NCBI GenBank assembly: GCA_910585535.1
Contig: CAJUFK010000156.1
Coordinates: forward strand, 1-6,351
Direction of reading: 5' to 3'
From: an uncultured Angelakisella sp.
GTDB taxonomy: Bacteria; Bacillota; Clostridia; Oscillospirales; Ruminococcaceae
DNA length: 6,351 nucleotides
Shown piece by piece: positions 1 through 5,762 of the stretch. Positions within the stretch are counted from its first letter, which is position 1; the number at the start of each line of letters is the position of its first letter. The position numbers and the translations under genes are program-made. Under the pieces are notes generated by a model. The model was not told where the DNA came from and made no database searches. It was given only the letters and a program-made list of their open reading frames with translations.

Positions 1-60
1 GGTTAGCACCCGCTGGCACCCCCTACCCGCCGCTTCGCGGCTTGACGTGGTGCAGAGCAG
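1..60 (+). ncRNA. Possible 3' end of a large-type SRP RNA (partial)
   Basis: This stretch has no convincing reading frame but is rich in inverted repeats: GCCGC 29-33 pairs with GCGGC 37-41 across a TTC loop, and GCACC 16-20 can pair with GGTGC 49-53. The order of a short GC hairpin, then TTGACG, then GGTGCA resembles the 3' end of the Bacillus-type long signal recognition particle RNA as I remember it, where a small hairpin is followed by TCGACAGAAGGTGCA and the last bases close the Alu-domain stem. A GTTAGC stretch near the left edge also recalls the GAGCTAAC segment of that RNA. The conserved domain IV (GGAAGGAAGCAGC type) would lie outside the window, so the diagnostic part cannot be seen. 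An alternative fold pairs 15-19 with 67-71 and 22-25 with 61-64. It could be another structured RNA altogether. Confidence 0.35.
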
Positions 61-106
61 TAGGAAGTGCCTGGAGACAGAACGCCATGTAGTTTATCTG
101 TCTTTT

Positions 107-135
107 GCAAAAATCCTGCCCCCTGGATGGGGGCA
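107..135 (-). terminator. Hairpin with T5 tail, second (backup) terminator of the sigma operon
   Basis: TGCCCCC at 117-123 pairs with GGGGGCA at 129-135 around a 5-base loop. Read on the minus strand, the stem is followed by GGA and then five T residues (the A run at about 108-113 on the + strand). It lies just beyond the stronger stem at 140-169 and would act as a backup stop for leftward transcription. On the + strand no T run follows, so it is unlikely to end the rightward transcript by itself. Confidence 0.35.
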
Positions 136-139
136 CAGA

Positions 140-170
140 AAAGGGCACCGCCTTTGGGCGGTGCCCTTTC
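140..170. terminator. Probable bidirectional Rho-independent terminator
   Basis: A perfect 13-bp stem (140-152 with 157-169) closes on a 4-base TTTG loop, with the core GGGCACCGCC/GGCGGTGCCC. On the minus strand it is followed by TTTTCTGT. On the + strand the tail is shorter, TTTCGCTTTCG. It sits between a presumed rightward transcript entering from the left edge and the leftward anti-sigma operon, where a two-way terminator is expected. Confidence 0.7.
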
Positions 171-244
171 GCTTTCGTCAGTCTGCTCTAGGCTGCTGCG
201 GAGTATCCTCCTTTTAGTCGTTGGCTTGATCTTGGATGCGGCAA

Positions 245-271
245 GGCCCCGGAGCGTTTTACTCCGGGGCC
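245..271 (-). terminator. GC-rich hairpin directly after the anti-sigma gene
   Basis: A 10-bp perfect stem (245-254 with 262-271, GGCCCCGGAG/CTCCGGGGCC) encloses a 7-base loop and begins 6 bases after the anti-sigma stop codon. On the minus strand the stem is followed only by TTGCCG, so the U tract is poor. It may be a weak terminator or a 3' stabilising hairpin, with the stem at 140-169 doing the main job. The bases between this hairpin and 170 show nothing else that I can support. Confidence 0.45.
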
Positions 272-276
272 CGGTT

Positions 277-1464
277 TTACTTTTTCAGCGGGATCTCTAC
301 CTCGTTAATTATAATAGCAGCTACCTCCGCCGGATCCACGATGCCCCGGAAGGTCATGGTGACGCTGTCCGGCTGGGTGTCGCCGGTCTGGTACGGGATG
401 ACATTTCCGTTGCGGTCCACCGCCTGCACCCCGATGCCGTACTGACTTTGTAAGGTGCTGCCGTCGTGGAAGAAAGACATGGAGCTGGAAACTTTGTCGC
501 CATGAAAGACAAAGAGGTCGTTCCCCTCTACATCATTGGGATCTACCTTGATGATGTTTCCCTTGTCGTCCACCTGGAAGGCGGAAAGTTCTCCGTCAAA
601 GACCAGCTGGGTGCCGGGCTCCAGGACGGTGCCCTCCCCAGACAGCTTGACAAACAGACTCAGGGGGGAGAGGGTGACCTCATCCACCTTTACTTTGCCG
701 TAGGGGGTGTCTACCTCGGCGCCGGGCTGGTAGGTCACTGAGGTGTCCTGGTAGTCCAGCTTGAGGGTGAGGTCAAAATCCCCAACTACCAGCCGGTCCA
801 CGTCCAGGGGATTGGCCCCGGCCTCCAGTTCCGCCTCGGTGTACTGCTTGTACCGGCTGAGCCCCTCCAGGTGAAGCTTCACTGTCTTGCCCCGGAAGTC
901 GTTGGGCTCGATAGAACCCAGGACGAAGGACTTCTTGTTGTCGGTGGGATCCTCGTCTTTGATGCTGTCAATGGTGAAGGCGGCCGCCGGGTCCATCACG
1001 GGAAGTTCAAAGCGGTAGTCTCCCTCCGGCAGGACGGTGCCCTCTGGAGCGGTGACCTCCAGCAGCACCCGGATCTGGGTTTTGTCCCCCACCACCTGGC
1101 TGGCAGAGATGGTCCAGCCGTCGGTGGTGCAGCTGGCTGCCAGGTCGCCGACCCCCCGGCTCACCAGGCCGGCCTCGTTCTCCCCCGCCCCCAGGTGTTG
1201 GGCCAGGGGCCGCTTCATTGCAAAGTACCCGGCGGCGCTTGCCACCACCGCCCCGGCGCAGAGGACGCCGGCCATAAGCATCAGCCCAAAATTTCTTTTT
1301 TTCATTGTCGGTTTCTCCTTTTTCTCCTCGGGGCGCAGCCCCGCCTTAACCAGGGTCATCTCCAGGACCCGGGCCTTTTCCTCGGGGGAAAGCTCCGCTC
1401 CCGCCAGCAGGTCCTCGCTGCCCTCCGGCAGGCCGCCCAGCGCCAAAAGCTCCGGTAGTGTCAC
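277..1464 (-). CDS. Membrane-anchored anti-sigma factor, DUF4179 type
   Basis: This 395-residue protein is the likely anti-sigma partner of the ECF sigma factor encoded just upstream. The chosen start is GTG at 1464; its GTGA overlaps the sigma stop codon and it follows an AAAGGGG motif, whereas the longer in-frame reading to 1518 would run into the sigma gene. Residues 1 to about 57 form a charged cytoplasmic segment (PELLALGG, then SPEEKARVLEMTLVKAGL), of the kind that precedes the membrane helix in DUF4179 anti-sigma proteins. One hydrophobic helix lies at about 59-82, after KKR. About 313 residues then lie outside the membrane; they are rich in beta-strand-like patterns and form two parts, roughly 90-230 and 245-395 (the second starting at TPYGKVKVDEV), matching the DUF4179 plus DUF5643-like layout. 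There are no enzymatic motifs and no lipobox. An internal ATG at 1305 has a strong ribosome binding site. The family assignment comes from architecture and context, so the exact domain names are inferred. Confidence 0.82.
   Translation of the reverse strand: MTLPELLALGGLPEGSEDLLAGAELSPEEKARVLEMTLVKAGLRPEEKKEKPTMKKRNFGLMLMAGVLCAGAVVASAAGYFAMKRPLAQHLGAGENEAGLVSRGVGDLAASCTTDGWTISASQVVGDKTQIRVLLEVTAPEGTVLPEGDYRFELPVMDPAAAFTIDSIKDEDPTDNKKSFVLGSIEPNDFRGKTVKLHLEGLSRYKQYTEAELEAGANPLDVDRLVVGDFDLTLKLDYQDTSVTYQPGAEVDTPYGKVKVDEVTLSPLSLFVKLSGEGTVLEPGTQLVFDGELSAFQVDDKGNIIKVDPNDVEGNDLFVFHGDKVSSSMSFFHDGSTLQSQYGIGVQAVDRNGNVIPYQTGDTQPDSVTMTFRGIVDPAEVAAIIINEVEIPLKK
1303..1320 (-). promoter_or_regulatory. Internal ribosome binding site and ATG within the anti-sigma gene
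   Basis: Reading leftward, AAGGAG (1320-1315) lies 9 bases before an in-frame ATG (1305-1303), codon 54 of the anti-sigma gene. Translation from here would give a 342-residue product beginning MKKRNFG, followed by a hydrophobic stretch and an ASA-type signal peptidase site, but without the cytoplasmic sigma-binding part. The purine run is also simply the codons of a Lys/Glu-rich segment, so it may be accidental. Confidence 0.35.
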
Positions 1465-2027
1465 AGGATCACGCCCCTTTCCATCAATGTTCGCCGCAGC
1501 CGCTGCCGCCCCCGGCAAAGCTTGTTTTCCACCGTCTTTGGGGGCAGCGTTACCCAGGCGGCAATCTCCTTTACCGTTTGGGAAAAATAATACCGGCGGA
1601 TAAAAATTTCCTTGTCCGGCGGGGGCAGCTCCTCCACCGCCTGGCGCAGCAGACGGGCGTTTTCCCGGGCTGCCGCCTGATCGACAAGGTCCGGTTCTTC
1701 CCCGGCGGATTCCGGCTCCAGCTCCAGGCAGAGGAGGGGGGCGGACCGCCCCATTCGCTTCCGCCGGTTCTGTGCCGTGCGCCGGGCGATGCCGTAGAGC
1801 CAGGAGGAGAGGGGCAGCTCCGGGTCGTACTTATCCAGCCCCTTCCACAGGGCCACAAAGCTGTCAGAGATCGCCTCCTCCACCTCCTGGTGGTTCTCCT
1901 CCCCCAGGATGGCGGCGCAAATAACCTTCACCGCCCCGCCGTACCGGTCCAAAGCTGCCTCCAGCCCCCGGGCCGGGTCATTTTTCAGCAACAGCGCCAG
2001 CTGCCGGTCATTGTACTGTGACGCCAC
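1461..2027 (-). CDS. ECF-type RNA polymerase sigma factor
   Basis: This 188-residue sigma-70 family protein directs RNA polymerase to a dedicated promoter set. Sigma region 2 spans about residues 21-92: the segment around EEAISDSFVALWKGLDKYD and then LPLSSWLYGIARRTAQNRRKR matches the core-binding and -10 recognition helices. An acidic linker (LELEPESAGEEPDLVD) follows. Region 4 covers about 123-181: VEELPPPDKEIFIRRYY, then a helix-turn-helix with TVKEIAAW and PKTVENKLCRGRQRLRRTL that would read the -35 element. The start is a GTG preceded by AAAGGGG at 7-8 bases. The stop overlaps the start of the anti-sigma gene, which points to translational coupling and fixed stoichiometry. No membrane segment is present. 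Which stress or cell-surface signal it answers cannot be told from this sequence. Family assignment is firm; subgroup is not. Confidence 0.9.
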   Translation of the reverse strand: MASQYNDRQLALLLKNDPARGLEAALDRYGGAVKVICAAILGEENHQEVEEAISDSFVALWKGLDKYDPELPLSSWLYGIARRTAQNRRKRMGRSAPLLCLELEPESAGEEPDLVDQAAARENARLLRQAVEELPPPDKEIFIRRYYFSQTVKEIAAWVTLPPKTVENKLCRGRQRLRRTLMERGVIL

Positions 2028-2058
2028 GCCGCCACCCCTTTCTTTTTATCCGTCGTTC

Positions 2059-2073
2059 TGAAAGGTCCTTTCA
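2059..2073. repeat. Perfect inverted repeat in the sigma gene leader
   Basis: TGAAAGG and CCTTTCA are exact complements separated by one base, about 32 bases upstream of the sigma start codon. A spacer of one base is too short for an RNA hairpin with all seven pairs, so a dimeric protein-binding site is a better reading than an RNA stem. I could not place a convincing promoter for the sigma operon next to it. Confidence 0.4.
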
Positions 2074-2114
2074 CTTTCCTATTGGCCTGGGGGACAGGAT
2101 TTCCCTCACCCCCC

Positions 2115-2153
2115 AAAAAACTTGAAGGAACACCGTCCAAGACGATGTTCCTT
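2115..2153 (-). terminator. Rho-independent terminator after comM
   Basis: On the minus strand, AAGGAACATCGTC pairs with GACGGTGTTCCTT over 13 positions with one G-U pair and a TTG loop (stem 2125-2153). CAAG and then TTTTTT follow at 2120-2115. The same stem has a C-A mismatch on the + strand, which supports leftward use. It lies 30 bases after the comM stop and separates comM from the sigma operon. Confidence 0.82.
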
Positions 2154-2182
2154 TTTTCACGGTTTTTCCTTTTGTCCACTCC

Positions 2183-3724
2183 CTACAGCTCCCGCAGGTC
2201 CGGCTGCCAATACTTCCGGTCCAGATTGCGGTACTGAATGGCCTCGGCCACGGCTTCGGCTTGGATGGTCTCCTCCCCCGCCAGGTCGGCGATGGTCCGG
2301 GAGACCCGAAGGAGCCGGTCGTAGCTGCGCCCCGAAAGACCCAGCTTGTCATAGGCCTGGCCCAAAAGCTCCTGGGCCTTCGGGGTGAGAACGCAGAACC
2401 TCCGCAGCTGGGCAGGATCCAGGCGGGCGTTGCACCCAACCCCCAGTTCCCGGTACCGTTCCCGCTGGATTGCCCTGGCCGCCTCCACCCGCCGGCGGAT
2501 AACCGCGGAGGACTCCCCCGGGGCCTGGCCGCTCATCTCCTTGTACTCCACCGGGGGCACCTCCACGTGGATGTCCAGCCGGTCTAAAAGGGGTCCGCTG
2601 ATCCGGGAAAGATAGGCCGCCACCTTCACCGGGGAACAGCGGCAGGGCCGGGTGGGATGGCCGAAGTAGCCGCAGGGGCAGGGGTTCATGGCTGCCGCCA
2701 GAATAAACCGGCTGGGGAAGCTGGCCTGTCCCGCCACCCGGCTGATGGTGATACTCCCGTCCTCCAGGGGCTGGCGCAGGGCCTCCATGGCCCCCTTTGG
2801 GAATTCCGGCAGCTCGTCCAGGAAGAGAACCCCGTTGTGGGCCAGGCTGATCTCCCCAGGCCGGGGCGGCGCCCCTCCCCCGGAGAGCCCCGCCGGACTG
2901 ATGGTGTGGTGGGGGGCCCGGAAGGGTGGCGCCTCCAGCAGAGAGGCCCCGTGGGGCAATGCCCCGGCGGCGGAATGGACCTGGGTGGTCTCCAGCGCCT
3001 CCTGGAAGGAGAGGCCGGGCAGGATGGAGGGGAGGCGCCGGGCCAGCATACTCTTACCGGTGCCCGGGGGCCCGATAAACAGGATGTTGTGGCCTCCCGC
3101 CGCCGCCACCTCCATGGCCCGCTTGGCGTTCTCCTGTCCCCGCACATCGGCAAGATCCGGGACGGGGGGAGCAGGGGGCGGCGAAAAGGACAGCTCCCTG
3201 GCGGTGGGCAGAACCACCCCCCGGAGAAAGTACCCCAGGATCTCCCTGGCAGAGGAGACGGGGTAGACGGTGATGTCCGGGACGGCGCTGCCCTCCCCGC
3301 CGTTTTCCATGGGCAGAAAGACCTTTTGGATCCCCGCTTCCCGAGCCGCCAGGACCATGGAGAGGGCCCCGGTCACCGGCCGGAGCCGTCCGTCCAGGGA
3401 CAGCTCCCCAAGGAAGGCGCAGCCGGCAAGGTCCATTTCACAGCAGCCAGAGGCCATCAGCACCCCCAGGAGGATGGGCAGGTCGTAAAGGGGGCCGGTT
3501 TTTCGGGTGTTGGCCGGGGCCAGGTTCACCAGCACCCGGCCCTCCGGCCAGGGGTATCCCAGGTTCCGCAGGGCGGAGCGCACCCGCTCCCGCGCCTCTT
3601 TCACGGCGGCGTCGGGAAGGCCCACCAGGTCAAATTGGGGCATTCCCCGCTGGCAGTCGATCTCCACCGTCACCAAATACCCCTGGATGCCGGAGATCCC
3701 CATGGAAAGAACAGAGGAAAACAT
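2183..3724 (-). CDS. comM: ComM/YifB AAA+ ATPase (Mg-chelatase-like), transformation helicase
   Basis: This 513-residue protein is full length for the family (about 500-510). ComM homologues form hexameric rings that drive branch migration while incoming DNA is recombined during natural transformation; the name Mg chelatase is historical. Domains in order: an N-terminal ChlI-type S5-like domain (about 12-130, with DLVGLPDAAVKEARERVRSA and LVNLAPANTRKTG), the AAA+ core (about 185-390) and a C-terminal Mg-chelatase lid domain (about 400-500). Walker A is GPPGTGKS at 218-225, Walker B is VLFLDE at 299-304, and the sensor-1 Asn lies in AAMNPCPCG at 344-352. Two CxC pairs, at 348/350 and 361/363, form the usual zinc-knuckle-like insert. 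GPLLDRLDIHVEV carries a likely arginine finger. The ATG at 3724 is chosen over a TTG at 3745 because family members begin MFSSVLSM or similar and because GCGGGG lies 7 bases before it. A promoter is visible upstream and a terminator downstream, so it appears monocistronic. Seven residues of start uncertainty remain. Confidence 0.95.
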   Translation of the reverse strand: MFSSVLSMGISGIQGYLVTVEIDCQRGMPQFDLVGLPDAAVKEARERVRSALRNLGYPWPEGRVLVNLAPANTRKTGPLYDLPILLGVLMASGCCEMDLAGCAFLGELSLDGRLRPVTGALSMVLAAREAGIQKVFLPMENGGEGSAVPDITVYPVSSAREILGYFLRGVVLPTARELSFSPPPAPPVPDLADVRGQENAKRAMEVAAAGGHNILFIGPPGTGKSMLARRLPSILPGLSFQEALETTQVHSAAGALPHGASLLEAPPFRAPHHTISPAGLSGGGAPPRPGEISLAHNGVLFLDELPEFPKGAMEALRQPLEDGSITISRVAGQASFPSRFILAAAMNPCPCGYFGHPTRPCRCSPVKVAAYLSRISGPLLDRLDIHVEVPPVEYKEMSGQAPGESSAVIRRRVEAARAIQRERYRELGVGCNARLDPAQLRRFCVLTPKAQELLGQAYDKLGLSGRSYDRLLRVSRTIADLAGEETIQAEAVAEAIQYRNLDRKYWQPDLREL

Positions 3725-3770
3725 AGCAGGACCCCGCTTTCGCAAAAAGAATCGAAAGATGTCTACTTCT

Positions 3771-3799
3771 AGTATAGTGGATTTGCCTAATTTTTACAA
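3771..3799 (-). promoter_or_regulatory. Sigma-A promoter for comM
   Basis: On the minus strand, TTGTAA (3799-3794) and TATACT (3776-3771) are separated by exactly 17 bases, so both boxes are near consensus. Transcription would begin at about 3764, giving a leader of about 40 bases before the comM ATG at 3724. This position excludes use of anything upstream of it as coding sequence. Confidence 0.75.
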
Positions 3800-3807
3800 G
3801 TCCTTTC

Positions 3808-3836
3808 TTGACTTATTTGTCGCCATGTACTACAAT
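3808..3836 (+). promoter_or_regulatory. Sigma-A promoter for the phosphosugar mutase gene
   Basis: TTGACT (3808-3813) and TACAAT (3831-3836) are spaced by 17 bases and are close to the vegetative consensus. The expected start of transcription is about 3842-3844. The -35 boxes of this and the comM promoter are only 8 bases apart. The TTG at 3808, which could be read as an in-frame start for the downstream gene, is the -35 box and lies upstream of the transcript, which rules it out. Confidence 0.85.
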
Positions 3837-3854
3837 AAAAGGGACTGAAAACCG

Positions 3855-3878
3855 CTGCCCGGACCGCTTTCCGGGCAG
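3855..3878 (+). promoter_or_regulatory. Leader hairpin of the phosphosugar mutase mRNA
   Basis: CTGCCCGGA (3855-3863) pairs perfectly with TCCGGGCAG (3870-3878) around a 6-base loop. It begins about 12 bases from the predicted 5' end and ends 10 bases before the ribosome binding site. There is no T run after it, so it is not a terminator. A 5' stabilising stem or a regulatory element are both possible. Confidence 0.6.
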
Positions 3879-3903
3879 GGACAACGGGAAAGGAGCAACC
3901 GCC

Positions 3904-5598
3904 ATGGAGATCAAAAAGGAATACCGCCGCTGGATGGACCAAAAGCTGGAGGACGAGGCCCTGGCCAAGGAACTCCGGGAGATTGAGGGACAGGAGGCGG
4001 AGATCAGCGACCGCTTCTACACCGACTTGGAGTTCGGCACCGCCGGGCTCCGGGGGGTGCTGGGGGCCGGGACCAACCGGATGAACATTTACACCGTCCG
4101 CCGGGCCACCCAGGCCTACGCCGATGTGCTGAAGGCCCGGTTCGACCATCCCACTGCCGCCGTGGCCTATGACAGCCGCATCAACTCGGAGCTGTTCGCC
4201 CGGGAGACCGCCCGGGTCTTTGCCGCCAACGGCATCCAGACCTGGCTTTACGGCGAACTGATGCCCACCCCTGCCCTCTCCTACGCCGTGCGGGAATTGG
4301 GCTGCGCCGCCGGCATCAACATCACCGCCAGCCACAACCCCAGTAAGTACAACGGCTACAAGGCCTATGACGAAAACGGCTGCCAGATCACCGGGGAGAC
4401 CGCCTCCGCCGTGATGAAGAAGATCGGGGAGACCGACCTCTTCACCGGGGTAAAGCTGGCGGATTACGACGAGGCCGTCGCCGCCGGGATGATCCGCATC
4501 ATCCAGGAGGAGCTGATCCAGAAGTTCCTGAACCGGGTGCTGGAGGAGCAGATCAACCCCGGGCTCTGCAAGGACGCCGGGCTCAAGCTGGTCTACACCC
4601 CCCTTAACGGGGCGGGCCGCCGTTCGGTTCTCACCGTTCTGGGACGAATGGGCATCACCGACATCACCGTGGTCCCGGAGCAGGAGATGCCCGACGGCAA
4701 CTTCCCCACCTGCCCCTACCCCAACCCGGAAATCCTGGAGGCCATGCAGAAGGGCCTGGATCTTGCCGAAAAGCTGGGGGCGGATCTCCTCCTGGCCACC
4801 GACCCGGACTGCGACCGGGTGGGCACCGCCGTCCTCCAGAACGGGTCCCCCCGGCTCATCACCGGCAACGAGATGGGGTGCCTCCTCATCGATTACATCG
4901 CCCGGTCCAAGAAGAAGAACGGCGCCATGCCGGACCGTCCGGTGGTGGTAAAGAGCATTGTCACCACCTCCATGGCTGACGCCATCTGCCAGGAGTACGG
5001 CATCGAGGTCCGGAATGTCCTCACCGGCTTTAAGTACATCGGGGAGCAGATCGCCAAGCTGGAGGAGGCCGGGGAGGCGGACCGGTACCTTTTGGGCTTT
5101 GAGGAAAGCTACGGCTACCTTTCCGGGGGATACGTCCGGGACAAGGACGCCGTGGACGGCTCCATGCTCATCTGCGAGATGGCCGCCTGGTACCGGAGCC
5201 AGGGCAAGAACCTGGGGGAGGCCCTGGACGAGATGTACGCAAAGTTTGGCCGGTACCTGAACCAGGTGGACAGCTACACCTTCCCCGGAGCCGACGGCAT
5301 GGCCAAGATGTCCGGCATTATGGAGAGCCTGCGAAACGATCCCCCCAAGAGCGTCGCCGGGGCGGCTGTTACCGCCGTCACCGACTACAAGACCGCCTGC
5401 CCCGACGTGGGCGGGGTGAAGATGCCCCCGGCCAACGTCCTCAGCTACACCCTGGGGGAGGACAGCGTCATCGTCCGGCCCTCCGGCACCGAGCCCAAGC
5501 TGAAGGTGTACTACATGGTCAAGGCCGCCGACCTCCCCGCCGCCCAGGCCAAAAAGGCGGCCCTCCAGGGGGATATTGAAAAGATTTTGGGCATTTGA
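3904..5598 (+). CDS. pgcA: Phosphoglucomutase/phosphomannomutase (alpha-D-phosphohexomutase)
   Basis: This 564-residue cytoplasmic enzyme shifts phosphate between C1 and C6 of hexose phosphates, most likely glucose-1-P and glucose-6-P. It thereby links glycolysis to UDP-glucose, glycogen and cell-surface polysaccharide synthesis. All four family motifs are present. The active-site loop TASHNPSKYNGYK lies at 141-153, with the phosphoserine at S143. The metal loop DPDCDR is at 300-305, with Asp 300, 302 and 304. The sugar-binding loop GFEESYGY is at 398-405. The phosphate-binding loop RPSGTEPKLKVY is at 525-536. FGTAGLRG at 44-51 marks domain 1. Length and the GFEES form fit the PgcA/PGM2 branch (about 560-580 residues) better than the shorter GlmM or ManB types. 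The ATG at 3904 follows AAAGGAG at 8 bases; an upstream in-frame TTG overlaps the promoter and is excluded. No clear terminator follows. Substrate preference (glucose, mannose or both) and the symbol are less certain than the family. Confidence 0.95.
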   Translation: MEIKKEYRRWMDQKLEDEALAKELREIEGQEAEISDRFYTDLEFGTAGLRGVLGAGTNRMNIYTVRRATQAYADVLKARFDHPTAAVAYDSRINSELFARETARVFAANGIQTWLYGELMPTPALSYAVRELGCAAGINITASHNPSKYNGYKAYDENGCQITGETASAVMKKIGETDLFTGVKLADYDEAVAAGMIRIIQEELIQKFLNRVLEEQINPGLCKDAGLKLVYTPLNGAGRRSVLTVLGRMGITDITVVPEQEMPDGNFPTCPYPNPEILEAMQKGLDLAEKLGADLLLATDPDCDRVGTAVLQNGSPRLITGNEMGCLLIDYIARSKKKNGAMPDRPVVVKSIVTTSMADAICQEYGIEVRNVLTGFKYIGEQIAKLEEAGEADRYLLGFEESYGYLSGGYVRDKDAVDGSMLICEMAAWYRSQGKNLGEALDEMYAKFGRYLNQVDSYTFPGADGMAKMSGIMESLRNDPPKSVAGAAVTAVTDYKTACPDVGGVKMPPANVLSYTLGEDSVIVRPSGTEPKLKVYYMVKAADLPAAQAKKAALQGDIEKILGI

Positions 5599-5650
5599 CA
5601 GGACAAAGGCCCCGCTTTGGGATTTCTTCGGCCCCTGCCAAAAATAACCC

Positions 5651-5679
5651 TTGCTTTTCCCAGGCCGTTGTGATAAAAT
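5651..5679 (+). promoter_or_regulatory. Sigma-A promoter (extended -10) for rpmE
   Basis: TTGCTT (5651-5656) lies 17 bases before TAAAAT (5674-5679), and TG at 5671-5672 makes an extended -10 element. The expected start of transcription is about 5685-5687, leaving a leader of about 77 bases ahead of rpmE. This gives rpmE its own transcript even if some reads through from the mutase gene. Confidence 0.8.
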
Positions 5680-5685
5680 ACACCT

Positions 5686-5762
5686 GTTGCATTGGTATCC
5701 TTCCAGTGCCATAGGGGGCTGTGCAGTATCATCCCCCGGTACACGAAAGAGGTGAAAAACAA
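5686..5762 (+). promoter_or_regulatory. Structured rpmE leader, possible L31 autoregulatory element
   Basis: Two stems can form in this leader: GCATTGG (5689-5695) with CCAGTGC (5703-5709) around a 7-base TATCCTT loop, and GGGGG (5714-5718) with CCCCC (5733-5737) across 14 bases. They are followed by AGAGGTG 8 bases ahead of the ATG. Leaders that fold and bind their own protein are common for ribosomal protein genes, and leader candidates for L31 have been proposed in several phyla, but I cannot match this one to a published model from the sequence alone. Confidence 0.4.

Noticed and set aside
67..453. A 128-residue + strand frame at the left edge
   Set aside because: It runs through the terminator stems at 140-169 and 245-271 and into the anti-sigma gene in antisense, with no conserved motif.
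871..1458. Open frames on the + strand opposite the anti-sigma gene (also 466-741 and 1037-1603)
   Set aside because: No ribosome binding sites or domains, and the opposite strand carries a coherent membrane protein coupled to a sigma gene.
1465..1518. N-terminal extension of the anti-sigma protein to 1518 (Ala-rich start)
   Set aside because: It would overlap the DNA-binding end of the sigma gene by 58 bases; the GTG at 1464 overlapping the stop and preceded by AAAGGGG is the better start.
2657..3772. A 371-residue open frame on the + strand opposite comM
   Set aside because: It lies opposite a full-length comM with all motifs, has low-complexity Gly/Pro/Gln/His composition, and no recognisable domain; a by-product of high GC.
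3808..3903. N-terminal extension of the mutase from a TTG at 3808
   Set aside because: The TTG is the -35 box of the promoter; the transcript begins about 35 bases later, and a good ribosome binding site precedes the ATG at 3904.
5599..5650. Terminator after the mutase gene
   Set aside because: Only a 5-bp CAAAG/CTTTG stem without a T run is visible; the two GGCCCC copies are direct, not inverted. Not enough to call.
3787..5712. A 641-residue open frame on the minus strand, opposite the mutase gene
   Set aside because: It is the antisense of a clear phosphosugar mutase, is overfull of Gly/Val/His/Leu as expected from reversed GC-rich codons, shows no family motif, and runs across the rpmE promoter and the mutase promoter.
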